NCBI GenBank assembly: GCA_025084515.1
Contig: JAJAGP010002186.1
Coordinates: forward strand, 1-64,000
From: Ancistrus triradiatus
Lineage: Eukaryota > Chordata > Actinopteri > Siluriformes > Loricariidae
Direction: 5' to 3'
DNA length: 64,000 bases
Position numbers and translations under genes: made by a program. The notes under the pieces were generated by a model that worked only from the letters and a program-made list of their open reading frames with translations, was not told where the DNA came from and did not search any database. Each line of letters begins with the position of its first letter. Position 1 is the stretch's first letter. Shown here piece after piece: positions 33,060 through 43,979 of this stretch.

Positions 33060-34505
33060 TCAACTACTTTTCCTCTTCCTCGTGTTTTTGTAAGTGCCAC
33101 TGCCTTCTAGCCATACAACATAGCTGGTCTCATTATTGCCTTGTAAACTTTCCCTTTCACTCTTGCAGATTATTGTAAATCACTCCTGCCACCTTTTACC
33201 ACCCACTCCCTCCCACCTGCACTTCCTTTCACCTCTGTACTGCACTCTCCATTACTTTGAACATTTGACCCCAAGTCTTTAAACTCCTCTGCCTTCACTA
33301 TCTCTACTCCTTGCAACTCCACCATGTACTCTGTCATGCTTCTATTGATATTCATTTACCTTTTCTCCAGTGCATACTTCCACCTTTCCTGGCTCATGCC
33401 AAGGTTCTCTCTGCTCAAACTACAGATCATAATGTCAGCAAACATCATAGATCACCTGCTTATCTCATACATCGACCTGTCCACCACTGTTGCAAAAAGA
33501 AAGGGCTCTGAGCTAGTTCTTATGCAGTCCCACCTCCACCTTGAACCTGTCCATCATTCCTACTGCATACCTCACTGCTATCACACTGTCCTTATACATA
33601 TCCTGCACCACCCTCACTTACCACTGATACAAAACCACAAATCTCTCTCGGCACCCTGTCACAAGCTCTCTTTAGATCTACAATGCAACTCCTTCTGACC
33701 TTCTCTATACTCCTCCATTAACATTCTCAAAGCAAACATTGCATTATATTTACAGCATTTAGCAGACACTCTTACATGTTATACAGTCTTACAGTCCAAG
33801 CTATTGTGAGTTAAGGATCCTTGGCAGAGGTGAGATTTGAACCCTGGACCTTCAGGTTCATAGTCCAGTTCCTTAAATGCTAGGCTACCACAGTAGCTAG
33901 ATGTTTCTTGGTCTTGTCATGCGCTTTCTTGGTTTGAAACCATATTGCTACTCAATATCATTACCTCTCCTCTCATCCCAGCTTCCACTACTGTTTCCCA
34001 TAACTTCATGCTGTGGCTGATCAACTTTATGCCTCTGAAGTTCCTGCAGATCTATACATTACCCCTTTTCATAAAAGTCCATACCACTACATGCCTCCAT
34101 TCCACAGGCATCCTGTCACTGGCCAAGATTTTGTTAAACTCCATTGTCATCGCTCCTAAACCTCTCCATTCCCCTTTGCTATGTCACCTGGGTAAACTCC
34201 CTTTCCACACATAGCTGTCCTCACTTTTCCATGTTAATTCACCATGCCTCCTGATCTCAACATCATCCAATCTCCTCACACTTATTTTCTTTATTCATCA
34301 ACACCTCATAGTACTCTCTCGCCCTTCTCAACGCATTCTCCTTGCCTGTCAGCACATTTCTGTCTGCATCTTTTATCACCCTAACCTGCTGTACATCTTT
34401 CTCTGCTCAGTCCCTGTGCGTGCCCAATCAGTGCAAGTCATTTTCTCCTTTCTTTAGCGTCCAACGTCTCATACACCTTTTCTTTAGATTTTGATCTTTC
34501 TCTTT
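33060..34505 (-). pseudogene. RTE reverse transcriptase pseudogene
   Basis: The frame-shifted minus-strand reading gives VDLKRACDRVPREI near 33665, then a block corresponding to GLHQGSALSPFLF near 33520, then MMFADIMIC near 33445 where active RTs have FADD. After this comes TEYMVELQGVEIVKAEEFK, ending in LGSNVQSNGECSTEV (33355-33230). The region after the active site ends at about 33170. The D-to-I change at the catalytic site and repeated stops make it inactive. Intact RTE proteins copy RNA into DNA at nicked chromosomal targets. Confidence 0.78.
33743..33894 (-). mobile_element. SINE-1, shortened
   Basis: Minus-oriented copy from 'tttacagcatttagcagaca' to 'ggctaccacagta'. It lacks part of the middle ('gggccttgctcaagg' region) and sits inside the RTE fragment. 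Confidence 0.85.
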
Positions 34506-34751
34506 TCACCATGTGTAGTGACCAGATTTTTTTATAATGAAATACGGAATGTGTACAGGATTATAAAGTTTGGCAAAGCTGGTCTTCATTCTTTCTTCAC
34601 CCAAATCAGTACAGCCACATTACTAGCCCTGATGTATCTTTTTACTTGTGAGTACTTAGATATGAGCACTGAGTGCTACTCAGCCTACTCATTCAACACA
34701 CAAGCACCAAGATAGTAACTTGCTGCATCCAATTACATTGTCACAGGTACA
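34506..34751. other. Unidentified insertion inside the RTE fragment
   Basis: 245 bp between the RTE sequence and the Tc1-B terminus that belong to neither. The plus-strand ORF running through it has no recognisable domain. Confidence 0.45.
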
Positions 34752-34753
34752 TA

Positions 34754-35935
34754 CAGTGGGGCAAAAATTATTTAGTCAGCCACTGATTGTGCAAGATAAA
34801 GTTGAGAGGGGTCTGTCATTTTTTTATCATAGGTACACTTCAACTATGAGAGACAAAATGAGAAAAAAATCCAGAAAATCACATTTAAGGACTTTTAAAG
34901 AATTTAATTATAGTGGAAAATAAGTATTTGGTCAATAACAAAAGTTGAACTCAATACTTTGTTACATAACTTTTGTTGGCAATGACAGAGGTCAAAAGTT
35001 TCCAGTAAGTCTCCACCAGGTTTGCACGCATAGTTGGTATTTTGGCCCATTCCTCCATGCAGGTCTCCTCTAGAGCAGTGATGTTTTGGGGCCGTTGCTT
35101 GGCAAGACGGACTTTCAACTCCCTCCACAAATTTTCTATGGGGTTGAGGTCTGGAGACTGGCTAGGCCACCCCAGGACTTTGAAATGCTTTTTACGGAGC
35201 CATTCCTTTGTTGCCCGAGCGGTGTGTTTGGGATCATTTTCATGCTGGAAGACCCAGCCACGTTCCATCTTCAATGCTCTCACTGATGGAAGGAGGTTTT
35301 GGCTTAAAATCTCACGATACATGGCCCTGTTCATTCTTCCCTTAACACGGATCAGTCGTCCTGTCCCCTTTGCAGAAAAACAGCCCCAAAGCATGTTGTT
35401 TCCACCCCCATGCTTCACAGTAGGTATGGCGCAACTCAGAATTCCCCTTCCTCCAAACACGGCGAGTTGAGTTTTTACCAAAAAGTTCTATTTTGGTTTC
35501 ATCTGACCACATGACATTCTCCCAATCCTTTTCCGGATCATCCATATGCTCTCTGGCAAACTTCAGACGGGCCTGGACATGTACTGGCTTAAGCAGGGTT
35601 ACACGCCTGGCACTGCAGGATCTGAGTCCCTCTAGGCGTAGTGTGTTACTGATGGTAGCCTTTGTTACTTTGGTCCCTGCTCTCTGCAGGTCATTCATCA
35701 GCCCCTCCGTCTAGTTGAAGTTTTGCTCACTGTTCTCATGATCATTTTGACCCCACGGGGATGAGATCTTGCGTGGGGCCCCAGATCGAGGGAGATTATC
35801 AATGGTCTCGTATGTCTTGCATTTTTTTTTCAATTGCCCCCACAGTTGATTTATTCACACCAACCTGCTTGCGTATTGTAGATTCACTCTTCCCAGCCTG
35901 ATGCAGGTCTACAATTTTCTTCCTGGTGCCCTTCT
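34754..35935 (-). mobile_element. Tc1-B transposon, truncated on its 5' side
   Basis: The 3' TIR 'cagtggggcaaaaattattt' starts after TA (34752-34753). The element runs to about 35935, where homology stops at 'cttcctggtgcccttctcc', losing the first codons of the transposase and the other TIR. Confidence 0.92.
34951..35698 (-). pseudogene. Tc1-B transposase, one frameshift and a catalytic Asp-to-Glu change
   Basis: Two overlapping frames cover most of the protein. 35698-35342 has LKPVHVQARLKFAREHMDD and VMWSDETKIELFGKNSTR (first Asp). 35481-34951 has TVKHGGGNNMLWGCFSAKG, QHENDPKHTARATKEWL, LGWPSQSPDLNPIENLWREL (third acidic residue) and a natural end ANKSYVTKY. The join near 35450 is a frameshift. 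The usual HDNDPKH motif reads HENDPKH here (GAC to GAA), changing the second catalytic Asp. It is the best-preserved catalytic domain in the window. Confidence 0.92.
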
Positions 35936-36066
35936 CCATGTACTCGTGTCTACTTTCTTTATTTCTCTGGCTATTCCATTTCTTTTTTTGCTAACATCTT
36001 CCGCATTACCTGCACTATCCTTTACCTCCTCATTACACCACATTCCTTGTCTTTCTTCTGTGCAGA

Positions 36067-36984
36067 TGGCACAATGTAACCATCATGGTCTTGTGATGAT
36101 GTGTTTATTTATGTTGAATGCTGGTACTACATTACTGTTTGCATTTCTACCTCCATCCTCAAGGGGAGCTGTGATTTATGCTGACTCCTTGAGGCAGCAA
36201 TAGGAGTAAAAGGGTAGTGAGACAGGAAGGAGGAGGAAGTTGTTTGGATTAATCTTGCACCCTCTGATTTGATTGCCTGTCTCCTTTAATAGGAAATTGT
36301 TGTTTCTTATGCTGGTGTAAGTAGGCCTAATGTCTTTTGGTGTTTTACTGTCCAAACCATTTTCATGAAGTTACTTTGAAATGGGTTGGTTTCCCATTGG
36401 AACTCCACTCTGTTTGTTTCATTGGTGTTGCTGTTGTTTACTCATTGTGATGACTAATGTGGCTTTAGGAGGAGACATTATACCACCCATCATTCTGCTG
36501 TTGGAGTAAGGATTGTCCTTCAATTGACGATGCTGGAATTAAGATTTTCATAAATAACTCTGAAGACAGCAGTTTCACCATCCACTGGATTATCCCCTGA
36601 TCAGGCCATCCGTACCCTTCGTACCATTTATGATTTTGTATTCTTTGAGGATCTGCCCTGCCCTTCTACAAAAGTGGTAAGATTTTTCCTTGTTTGAGAA
36701 CAATACTGCATTGTAAAACCTGGCTCCATTTTGTGAAGCCTTCAGATTAAGCAATTGTATATTTGTAAAGTCGTCTTGGTTGCTTGTGGTTATGCGTTGT
36801 ATGTAATACACTTTGAGTATTTCAGCGTATGTTTGTGGTCATGTACTCAGTTTGTGGTTTAGTTGCTATTAGCAACAGTTTATTTATTTATTTGTGATTT
36901 ATTTATGATATGTATTGCAGTTTCTTCAGATGGTTTTTCCCTCTATAACAAATGGGCCACTGGATTTTGATGAAATACTTTTTG
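36067..36984. other. Unannotated spacer inside duplication copy 1
   Basis: No gene. It lies between the RTE fragment and block B1, and I could not align it convincingly to 41350-41890. Confidence 0.45.
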
Positions 36985-37500
36985 CTCAGTTACTTGAAGG
37001 TAATGCTTTAAATACAATTACCAGAAATACTTTGTGAATCGGCTGTAGTTACCCTCTAGTTTTGCATTGAATACTAAATCTTACCCCAATTGTGACTGGT
37101 CACTCTAAAAATTTTCTTCCTTATTTGTCTCAGGGAGCTTCTTGATACTGTTAGACCTTTTAAAAAAGAGCTGTACAGATACATGAAGTAAAAAGGGGCT
37201 AGAAAGCAATTCATAATACATCTGAGTGTTGTTCATCACTCAGCTATTAGATAGCAAAATTGATATACAAAGCAATTGTGTGCATTCCCACTCTCTTGAG
37301 TCGGAGAGCAATGCATGTATGAGGATGAATGTCTTGCCATTTTTAAGCGTCGTTCCAAGCCAACCCATTATTTTGGCCACGTCATTTTTCAAAACACTGA
37401 CAGAGCTATTAACCAGTTTGCCTCAGGTATATGATCTTCATCCAATGGAAAGAGGTTTCTATAGTGGAGAGGAAAAAACTAGCACTGTACATTAACATTT
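36985..37500 (+). repeat. Segmental duplication block B1
   Basis: Aligns by eye with 41896-42432. Shared words include 'tttgtgaa' with 'taccctctagtt', 'cttccttat' with 'ctcagggag', 'ccactctcttga' with 'gagagcaa', 'gaatgtcttgcca', 'caacccattattt' (cf. 'taacccattattt') and 'gacagagct' with 'gcctcagg'. It is in the same order and orientation relative to block A as in the second copy. Confidence 0.72.
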
Positions 37501-37504
37501 AGTC

Positions 37505-37960
37505 ACATACAAACCAGAAAATCTACAGAATGTGTTTGATATGATGTCCACCATGTTCGAGTTCCCCCATTCCTGCTGAATTTGCCCTGCCTGAATGCTA
37601 GCACAAGCATCCATAATTCTGTCTTTAAGGTGAACAATATTATGTATCTTCACAGGGTGAACAAGTGTCTTGACACCACAGACAGAACTTCAGAGGGTCA
37701 GGTGAATGTGCTGGCCACTCAATTGGACCCCTATAACCATTGGTGTAGTTGTAGGGCAGTATCCCCCCCGTTAGCAGCATCCGTGCCGTTAGCAGTGCCC
37801 CCCCTCCCAAAATTGAGATGAAATGCACATCACGATTGTCTCTGACAACATGTCTGGAGTGAGGTGGGGTATCATCTTGCTGAAGGAAATCAGGAAATTT
37901 TTCCTCGTCCATCTTCCAAAACCATACCATGTTGGTGACATGGCCTAACAGATTTTGCCC
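37505..37960 (-). pseudogene. Mariner/IS630-type transposase remnant (DDE_3-like)
   Basis: Minus-strand fragments read FPDFLQQDDTPPHSRHVVRD near 37890, RGPIEWPAHSPDPLKFCLW near 37725, and in another frame HLKDRIMDACASIQAGQIQQ near 37590. This corresponds to the second half of the catalytic domain of invertebrate-type mariner-like transposases (LQQDGAPPH and SPDLTPLDFFLW). The third catalytic residue, usually Asp in PLDFFLW, is Lys here. A G/C-rich insertion or shift separates the pieces near 37790. No TIRs found. Confidence 0.75.
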
Positions 37961-38493
37961 TTCCCCTAAAGGGAAAGAGTTGTCTACAATAGAATCACCA
38001 TCTGCCAAACAGTGTAAGTAATTGTTTAATTTAACAGGTAGCTCGCTAGACCCGAGCGCAACTACTGGATCACACGATGGGAGCTTCTGGTAGTGTTGGA
38101 GCTTAGGCATTTTAGGCCCTACCTGTATGGCGTACTGTTAAATCTCCACAGTGACCACACTTTGTTAACTTCTCTGATGCATATCTGAGAACAGTAGGGC
38201 CAGATGGCCTGGTGGATTATGGTGTTGCAGAACTTGCAGTTCTCTGTTCAGCATAGAGCTGGAAGAATGCGCACATGGCCACCATTGTGAGCGTTTGGAA
38301 ATGCTGCAAGGTCAAGCAGAGATATGTGCTCTGGCGTAAAGAGGAGAGTATGGTGAATAATTTGGTAGGGATGAGCTGAGACTGTCACAATAAACAGAAA
38401 AAGAGCTCCCACTACTTCGCCAGTGGTTGAGTGCAGGGCCGAGGCCAGAATGGTCAGCTGTGATGGCACACAGCATGAACACCAAGGGGTCGG
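37961..38493. other. No recognised feature
   Basis: Spacer before block A2; no repeat recognised. Confidence 0.4.
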
Positions 38494-39032
38494 TGCATAC
38501 TTTCTCTCCACGGTGGATATAGAATACAGTGGAGAAATCAGAGACTTGGTTCCATTTATCTCATTTCCAGTCAAATTGACCATTTTGTACCAGTTATTCA
38601 TTTGTCTTTGAGAGTGGCAAAGAAAACAAACAGATGGATACTTGATCTAATCAAACATCACCTTTCACTTAAAGGCCAGCTACCCAAATGGTTCTCTTAT
38701 TTAGGATGTATCATGACAAGAACCATTTCATGGGAAACGCCAGTTACGCTTGAAACAGTTGAAGGAAAAGATTGATGGAAGCAATCCAAGGAATCATGAA
38801 CAAGCCATTTAGAAGCCTGAAAACGACAGAAGAGTCCGGAGAAACACGATCCATTTGGTCACCAGGAGTTGCAATCAACCTTGACAGCACTCAATAATAG
38901 CAATTTGCCAGTGTCAGGGAAATGACAGGAAATATATCTAACAGACAACTACATTAAAGCCTCCAGCGCTAAGTATAATATCAGAATTTACCTTGTCCAT
39001 TCATTACTTTTGTTCACCTTACTGCCAATTTC
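38494..39032 (+). repeat. Segmental duplication block A2, first half
   Basis: Partner of 31288-31774. It has an extra segment around 38800-38870 ('gaacaagccatttagaagcc') absent from A1, and lacks the 9 bases 'ccttggatg' present near 31412 in A1. Confidence 0.75.
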
Positions 39033-39768
39033 ACTTTAACCTCCGTATACTCTTTGCAACTGAAATGGACAAGGGAGATATTTCTAAGGAGAATAGATCA
39101 AATTTACCAACATATGGAAGAAAGAGACATCAGACTTAAAGATTTCATCTTTCAGAGATATTTGTGATATTATTTGTAATATTTCTTTCGTAACTTTTTG
39201 TATTTTAGACAGTTATTTTTAAGCATCAGGTAATGGGAGACACACTCATTTTGTTGCTCCATGTACAGTAACAACAAAGTCATTCCATGCCATGGCAGGT
39301 GTTTGTGGACTCTGACTTGTTGCAGATGTGGCCTTTCAGCTGTGGTTTCCTTAATGTATCACACACCTATTCACCTATTATTTGAGGTCCAGACCACAGG
39401 AGAACTGTGCTATCCAAACTCCTGCTATTCAAATTATGCACAGGATATTTTAATACAATAACCATGTATTGGAACAAGATGAATGCCCATCTGAAAATTA
39501 AATTTAAGAAGTAAAATTCAGCAGTGCGTATTAGTAACCAAGTAACCAGAGGCTTGCTTATTTGGGCTGTGGGCTTAGATGTCTGTGAAGCTTTTCTATT
39601 GTTAAAAAAAATAACTAAAAGTCACATAATAAATGTGACTTGAGTCGACTTGACACATGTAGAGTGAACCACAGATCACAATAGTAGTTACTTTTAAAGG
39701 ATATAATTCTATTAATTATCCGAAAACAAGTAGGGTGAGGCAAAACAGGGTAGTTTTTTTTTTTTTAT
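39033..39768. other. Middle of duplication copy 2, no A1 counterpart
   Basis: About 735 bp of non-coding DNA that separates the two halves of A2. In copy 1 this place is taken by the 31775-32515 repeats, so the ancestral spacer was probably lost or replaced there. Confidence 0.45.
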
Positions 39769-40250
39769 CCTGGAACTCTAAAGTCAAGCTTAACTCAAGT
39801 AATAAAAAAGTGCGTCTGAAGAGTTTTAAAGCTGATATTCACTTTCTGCAAACAATCATTCGTAAAAGAAAATGACACTATAGTCATAAATCAGCCTGGG
39901 GATCCGTCTTAAAAATTAGCACATCTGTTGTGTTCATATTGTCTTTTATACTGATGGGTACTGTTTCAGCACAAAGGCTTATCATTCCTTCTTTCAGATA
40001 ATGGTGTTATTGATTAGATTCATCTAACTTGTTTATACACTCACCTTTTTATCAGATATATGTACCATATGCAGTAGCTGCACATGTTAAGTACACAATT
40101 ACTGACTGTTGCTATGCACAATTTGTCAGTCTCTTCTTACTTCAACGGACCACCAACGATCAGATTAGCCCTCATTGAATATCACGGTCCCCCTAACGTA
40201 CACCACACTGTCTCTCATATTAACTTTTATTTTTTGTCCTTGCAACAGGT
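39769..40250 (+). repeat. Segmental duplication block A2, second half
   Basis: Partner of 32567-33050; begins 'ggaactctaaagtcaagctt' and ends around 'acaccacactgtctc' (cf. 'acaccagactgtctc' at 32997). Confidence 0.75.
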
Positions 40251-40295
40251 TAGTTGCTGTTATGATTACTTAAATTTTCCAAGATAATTGGAAAT

Positions 40296-40472
40296 TTGTA
40301 TTTACATTTAATATTAGAGAGGACCAAAGAGGAGTTATATGGTTGTGGTAAATGAAGATATGCAGGGAGTTGGGGTGAGATTACAGGATGTGGAGGACAG
40401 GGTGAGGTGGAAAATTTAACTCGCTGTGGTGACCCCTGATAAAGGGAGAAGCCGAAAGAAGAAGAAGAAGAT
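40296..40472 (+). mobile_element. RTE 3'-end fragment
   Basis: 'gaggaccaaagaggag', 'gatatgcagggagttggggt', 'acagggtgaggtgga' and 'tgtggtgacccctgataaag' followed by (gaa)n match the conserved 3' end of fish RTE elements. The orientation is opposite to the RTE piece at 33060. Confidence 0.75.
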
Positions 40473-40639
40473 TAGAGAGTCACCTACATGGCAGCTTAGT
40501 GTCTTTATAAGCTGACCACAAAATTCATTTTACATGCAGAATTACTGTGCCTTTAATTTTTTAACATTGAAAAGGTCTCGGGTAACGTGGCAATTTAATA
40601 TCATTTTTAGATAACTATTTATTGTCTTATTAATCAGTG

Positions 40640-40865
40640 TATAATTAGAAAGGGACCTGGGTTTGAATCTCAGCAGTGCTTTTCGGATGGGTGAGGCATT
40701 TACATGCAGACGTGATTAGCTATGTCTGAGGGAGAGAAAACCAGTTGAAAGATCACCTCCAGTGCTGCAACAATGACTTCTACATCGTTCTGCAATGGAC
40801 TGGCATTAATCTCCAGGGCAAGCATTATCCTTATTATGCTCTGTGTTCTCCAGAATATGGAAAAA
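40640..40865 (+). mobile_element. Degraded long SINE
   Basis: A box B-like 'gggtttgaatctc' and 3' 'gcaatggactggcattaat' with 'tgctctgtgttctccagaat' fit the V-SINE-like family, but divergence is high. Confidence 0.45.
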
Positions 40866-40990
40866 ATATGGTTAAAATGTGAAAAAATAACTTAACAACA
40901 ATTAAGTTTTTGTTGAGACCAGACCGAGTCCAAATGAGTTCGAGACCAAGGTTGCTCATATCTGGTCTCGGGTACTACAACACTAGGCTA

Positions 40991-41346
40991 CAGTGGAAAG
41001 TATTTAGTGTGACCTCCTCCTACATTTGAGTGCCAGCAGCATCTGGCAGCTTTATCGGGATGCCAAGTTGACCCTTCTACAGTCTGAAGAATCTTGATCA
41101 GGAATGGTTTTTGTAAGGGTAGCAAAAAAGAAATCTCTTTTCAGAAGAGGAACACGTTGGAAAGGCTAAGATATGCTAAAGCTCACAAAGATTGGAATGA
41201 AGATCAGTGGAAAAGAGTGTTAAGGAGTGACAAATCCAAGTTTGAAATATTTGGGTCTAATCGTCGACAGTAATGTTATATATGGTTATTATACCATTGC
41301 TAAAACAACATATCTAATGGTGGCAAAAGACTTGTGAACAGTACTG
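40991..41346 (+). pseudogene. Tc1-E remnant with transposase scrap
   Basis: The left edge is 'cagtggaaagtattt' after TA (40989-40990), and the right edge is 'cttgtgaacagtactg'. Between them the plus strand encodes LERLRYAKAHKDWNEDQWKR and LRSDKSKFEIFGSNRRQ, the segment around the first catalytic Asp of a Tc1 transposase. The rest of the gene is deleted. Confidence 0.78.
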
Positions 41347-41895
41347 AATATATCTACTAATCACGGTAAATGTTTTCCCCATTGCTTTAAAAAAATTAAA
41401 ATAAGAAGTAAGGTTTTTCCACTACATTGAGGACCATACCTTTGAGTTTTGGTATTAATCTTAGAAAATAAGCCCTGACTCCATCCACCTAATCACAAAG
41501 GTAGAGTTAAGGTCAGAGCTCTGTGCAAACCAACAGATCTCTCTATCAGTGTTGGCAAACCATTTCTTTATGGCCTTTATGGATGTTTTAGGAGGACTAG
41601 CCACTACTGTATATTGGTATTTTTAGAGAAAAAACAAGACTAGGTCCTTTGGCTAATACTAGCCAATCAGCTGATTTATGGTAATATACATTTTTTTAGG
41701 CTGTTAATAACATCAGCACCTCTGGCCTATGTAACTGCACAGAATTATTTGTGTACAGTTTTGAGTTTGGGGACATCATGATCTCAAGTTGCAGTACCCA
41801 TTTTTTGTTGTAGGAACCAATTAATAACATTAAGCATATTCCATTCTCTTCCTCTATCCTCAACTGAATATTTGGATTTATTAGCAATTTCTTCT
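41347..41895. other. No recognised feature
   Basis: Spacer before block B2. Confidence 0.4.
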
Positions 41896-42432
41896 AAATT
41901 ACCTGAAGTTAATCCTTTAATGCAAATTATTACAAGAAATAGTTTGTGAACCATATGGTATTACCCTCTAGTTCTACATTAATTGCTCTTAATAATGTGG
42001 TAGAGGAATAGTAGGAGGACGGTTCCCCATTTGAGGCTGGTCCCTCAAAGTTTCTTCCTTATGTGGCTCAGGGAGTTTTGCCTTGCCACTGTTGGACCTT
42101 AGAAGAAGAAATATAGAGATGCATTAAGTTAAAAAAAAGCTACAAAAGCAATTCTATAGATCTGATCGCTGTTGATCATTCACATTAAGATAACAATATA
42201 AATATATAAAACACTTTGCATTACCACTCTCTTGAAGTAGAGAGCAAGGTACGTCTAATGGTGAATGTCTTGCCAAAATTTGATGTCTGTCCAAATTAAC
42301 CCATTATTTGCCAACATAAATTTTTCAAAACATTGACAGAGCTGTTAGCCAAGTTGCCTCAGGATCTTCTTTCATTTGTTAAAAAGGTTGCTTTAGTGGC
42401 AAGGAGGAAAAGGTATTTTGCACCTCCCAATC
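41896..42432 (+). repeat. Segmental duplication block B2
   Basis: Partner of 36985-37500. It contains 'gaggctggtccctcaaag' with 'ttgccttgccactgttggac', which resembles the LINE/SINE tail seen at 19073 and 52612, so an old retroelement tail was probably already inside the duplicated unit. Confidence 0.72.
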
Positions 42433-43059
42433 TGTAATATCTGTACAGTGCTGCTAACAATATAGACACCCTAAATTATTGCCTTATCACCTACATAAAC
42501 GTTTGCGAATCCCAGTCATGTCACCAATCCTTTACCTGCTTTGGTTTTCGTCATTGCACGCTGTAAAAAATTTTCAATTTCTGCAGTTTAAAAATCATAA
42601 TATATACCCTGTCTATCTACACTATACCCTCTGACTGGAGTAAAGCTTTTGAGATTCTGAGGATATTAAAACTTTGTAGCATTACACATCAAATATAACC
42701 TGGCTTATTCCCACCTGACTCATTATTTTCAATTATGTAAATGAGAACAGAAATGGAAGTTTTCCCAAAACCACCTCCTCAGTTTCTGTGGGAATGGTTT
42801 TCACACTAGAAACACATACAAGATCTTTTTATTTCTGTTATTATGTGTATGTGGTTGCTATGTATATATTCAAAATATCAAAGCAGAAGTCCTTCCCATG
42901 TTTCTTGCTAATGATTTGTTATTAAGACCATAAAAGTCTAATGCTTTGCTATTTTTGGCTTGGCCTATTTTTGTACTATACACATTGGGGCCAATCACTG
43001 CACTTTGTAGTTCTACAATTACAGTCTGTAGTCCTATTTTTCTACATATATCACTAGTC
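42433..43059. other. No recognised feature
   Basis: AT-rich spacer. Confidence 0.45.
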
Positions 43060-43340
43060 CGCTTTTACTCTGGTCAGGACCACCACAGATCAGGTACTAT
43101 TTGGGTGGTGGATCATTCTCAGCACTGCAGTGACACTGACATGGCGGTGGTGTGTTAGTGTGTGTTGTGCTGGAATGAGTGGATCAGACACAGCAGTGCT
43201 GCTGGAGTTTTTAAACACCTCGGTGTCACTGCTGAACTGAAACTAGCCCATCAGCCAAAAATGTCCAGCCACCAGCATCCTGCTAGCACTGATGGACTAG
43301 TGCAGTGACCACTGAAAATTAAGAATAAGCAGAATGTAAA
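43060..43340 (+). repeat. Widespread conserved teleost interspersed repeat
   Basis: 'tcagcactgcagtgacactg', 'gtgttagtgtgtgttgtgct' and 'gagtggatcagacacagcag' followed by 'tgctgctggagtttttaaac' are almost unchanged from the form I know in many teleosts. The repeat is non-coding, and its high conservation is notable given the decay around it. Class not assigned. Confidence 0.7.
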
Positions 43341-43979
43341 TGTAAAAATATATGCCTAAGACTTTTTCACATTACTGTATATACATAAAAATTAACATAA
43401 TTGGTCAGAAAATTAGTAAAAACTAAAATTTCTCTCGTGTGCCACCATTTGCTTGGCACCACTCATTGCTGTAGTGAACTGTTGTGGGGAAAGACTGGAT
43501 ATGACTGGAACGATATTATATACATTAAGCAGTAGATCATGAGATGGAGTGTATCACAAATAATATCACAGCCTTCAGTGTTCTTGCTTGTATGAAAGCA
43601 AGTGTTTTTTTCTTTTCAGCAAAATCAAAGCACAAACTAAATTGAAGTAGCTACTGACCGAAGCACTGATCCCACACGTGACTGCTGCAAAATTGCACCA
43701 ACTGAACTTCTCTAGTGTGCAGAATTTGACATGCTCCGAAAGGTTTTGGGCTTTATGCTTGGTCCTTGTCCATTGCTAGCAATCTTCCATTCCTTCACAG
43801 GTCTTAGGAGATTGGCCTTTATCTAGTGTTTGGCAAAGTAATGAATACTTTTATCCAGGAAATTGCCTTCCACTTCTTTGTATTCTCTCTGGCAGAAATA
43901 TTTGTGTTTTTTCATCAAAATTCACTCTGAAGACATTTCCTACAAGGTGGCCTCTTAAATGTTTTTCAATACATACATC
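43341..43979. other. No recognised feature
   Basis: AT-rich spacer. Confidence 0.45.

Larger units (their letters stand above)
33060..36066 (-). mobile_element. RTE-type non-LTR retrotransposon fragment, split by later insertions
   Basis: 33060 to about 34505 and about 35936-36066 are collinear parts of one minus-strand RTE-like reverse transcriptase. The plus-strand text 'ttctttagattttgatcttt' at 34480 continues logically into 'tcgtgtctactttctttatt' at 35944. Tc1-B and a further 245 bp lie between. A SINE-1 is also inserted at 33743-33894. The 5' half of the element is absent. Confidence 0.78.

Noticed and set aside
35042..35470. 142-codon plus-strand ORF
   Set aside because: Antisense shadow of the Tc1-B transposase; the minus strand has the conserved catalytic motifs.
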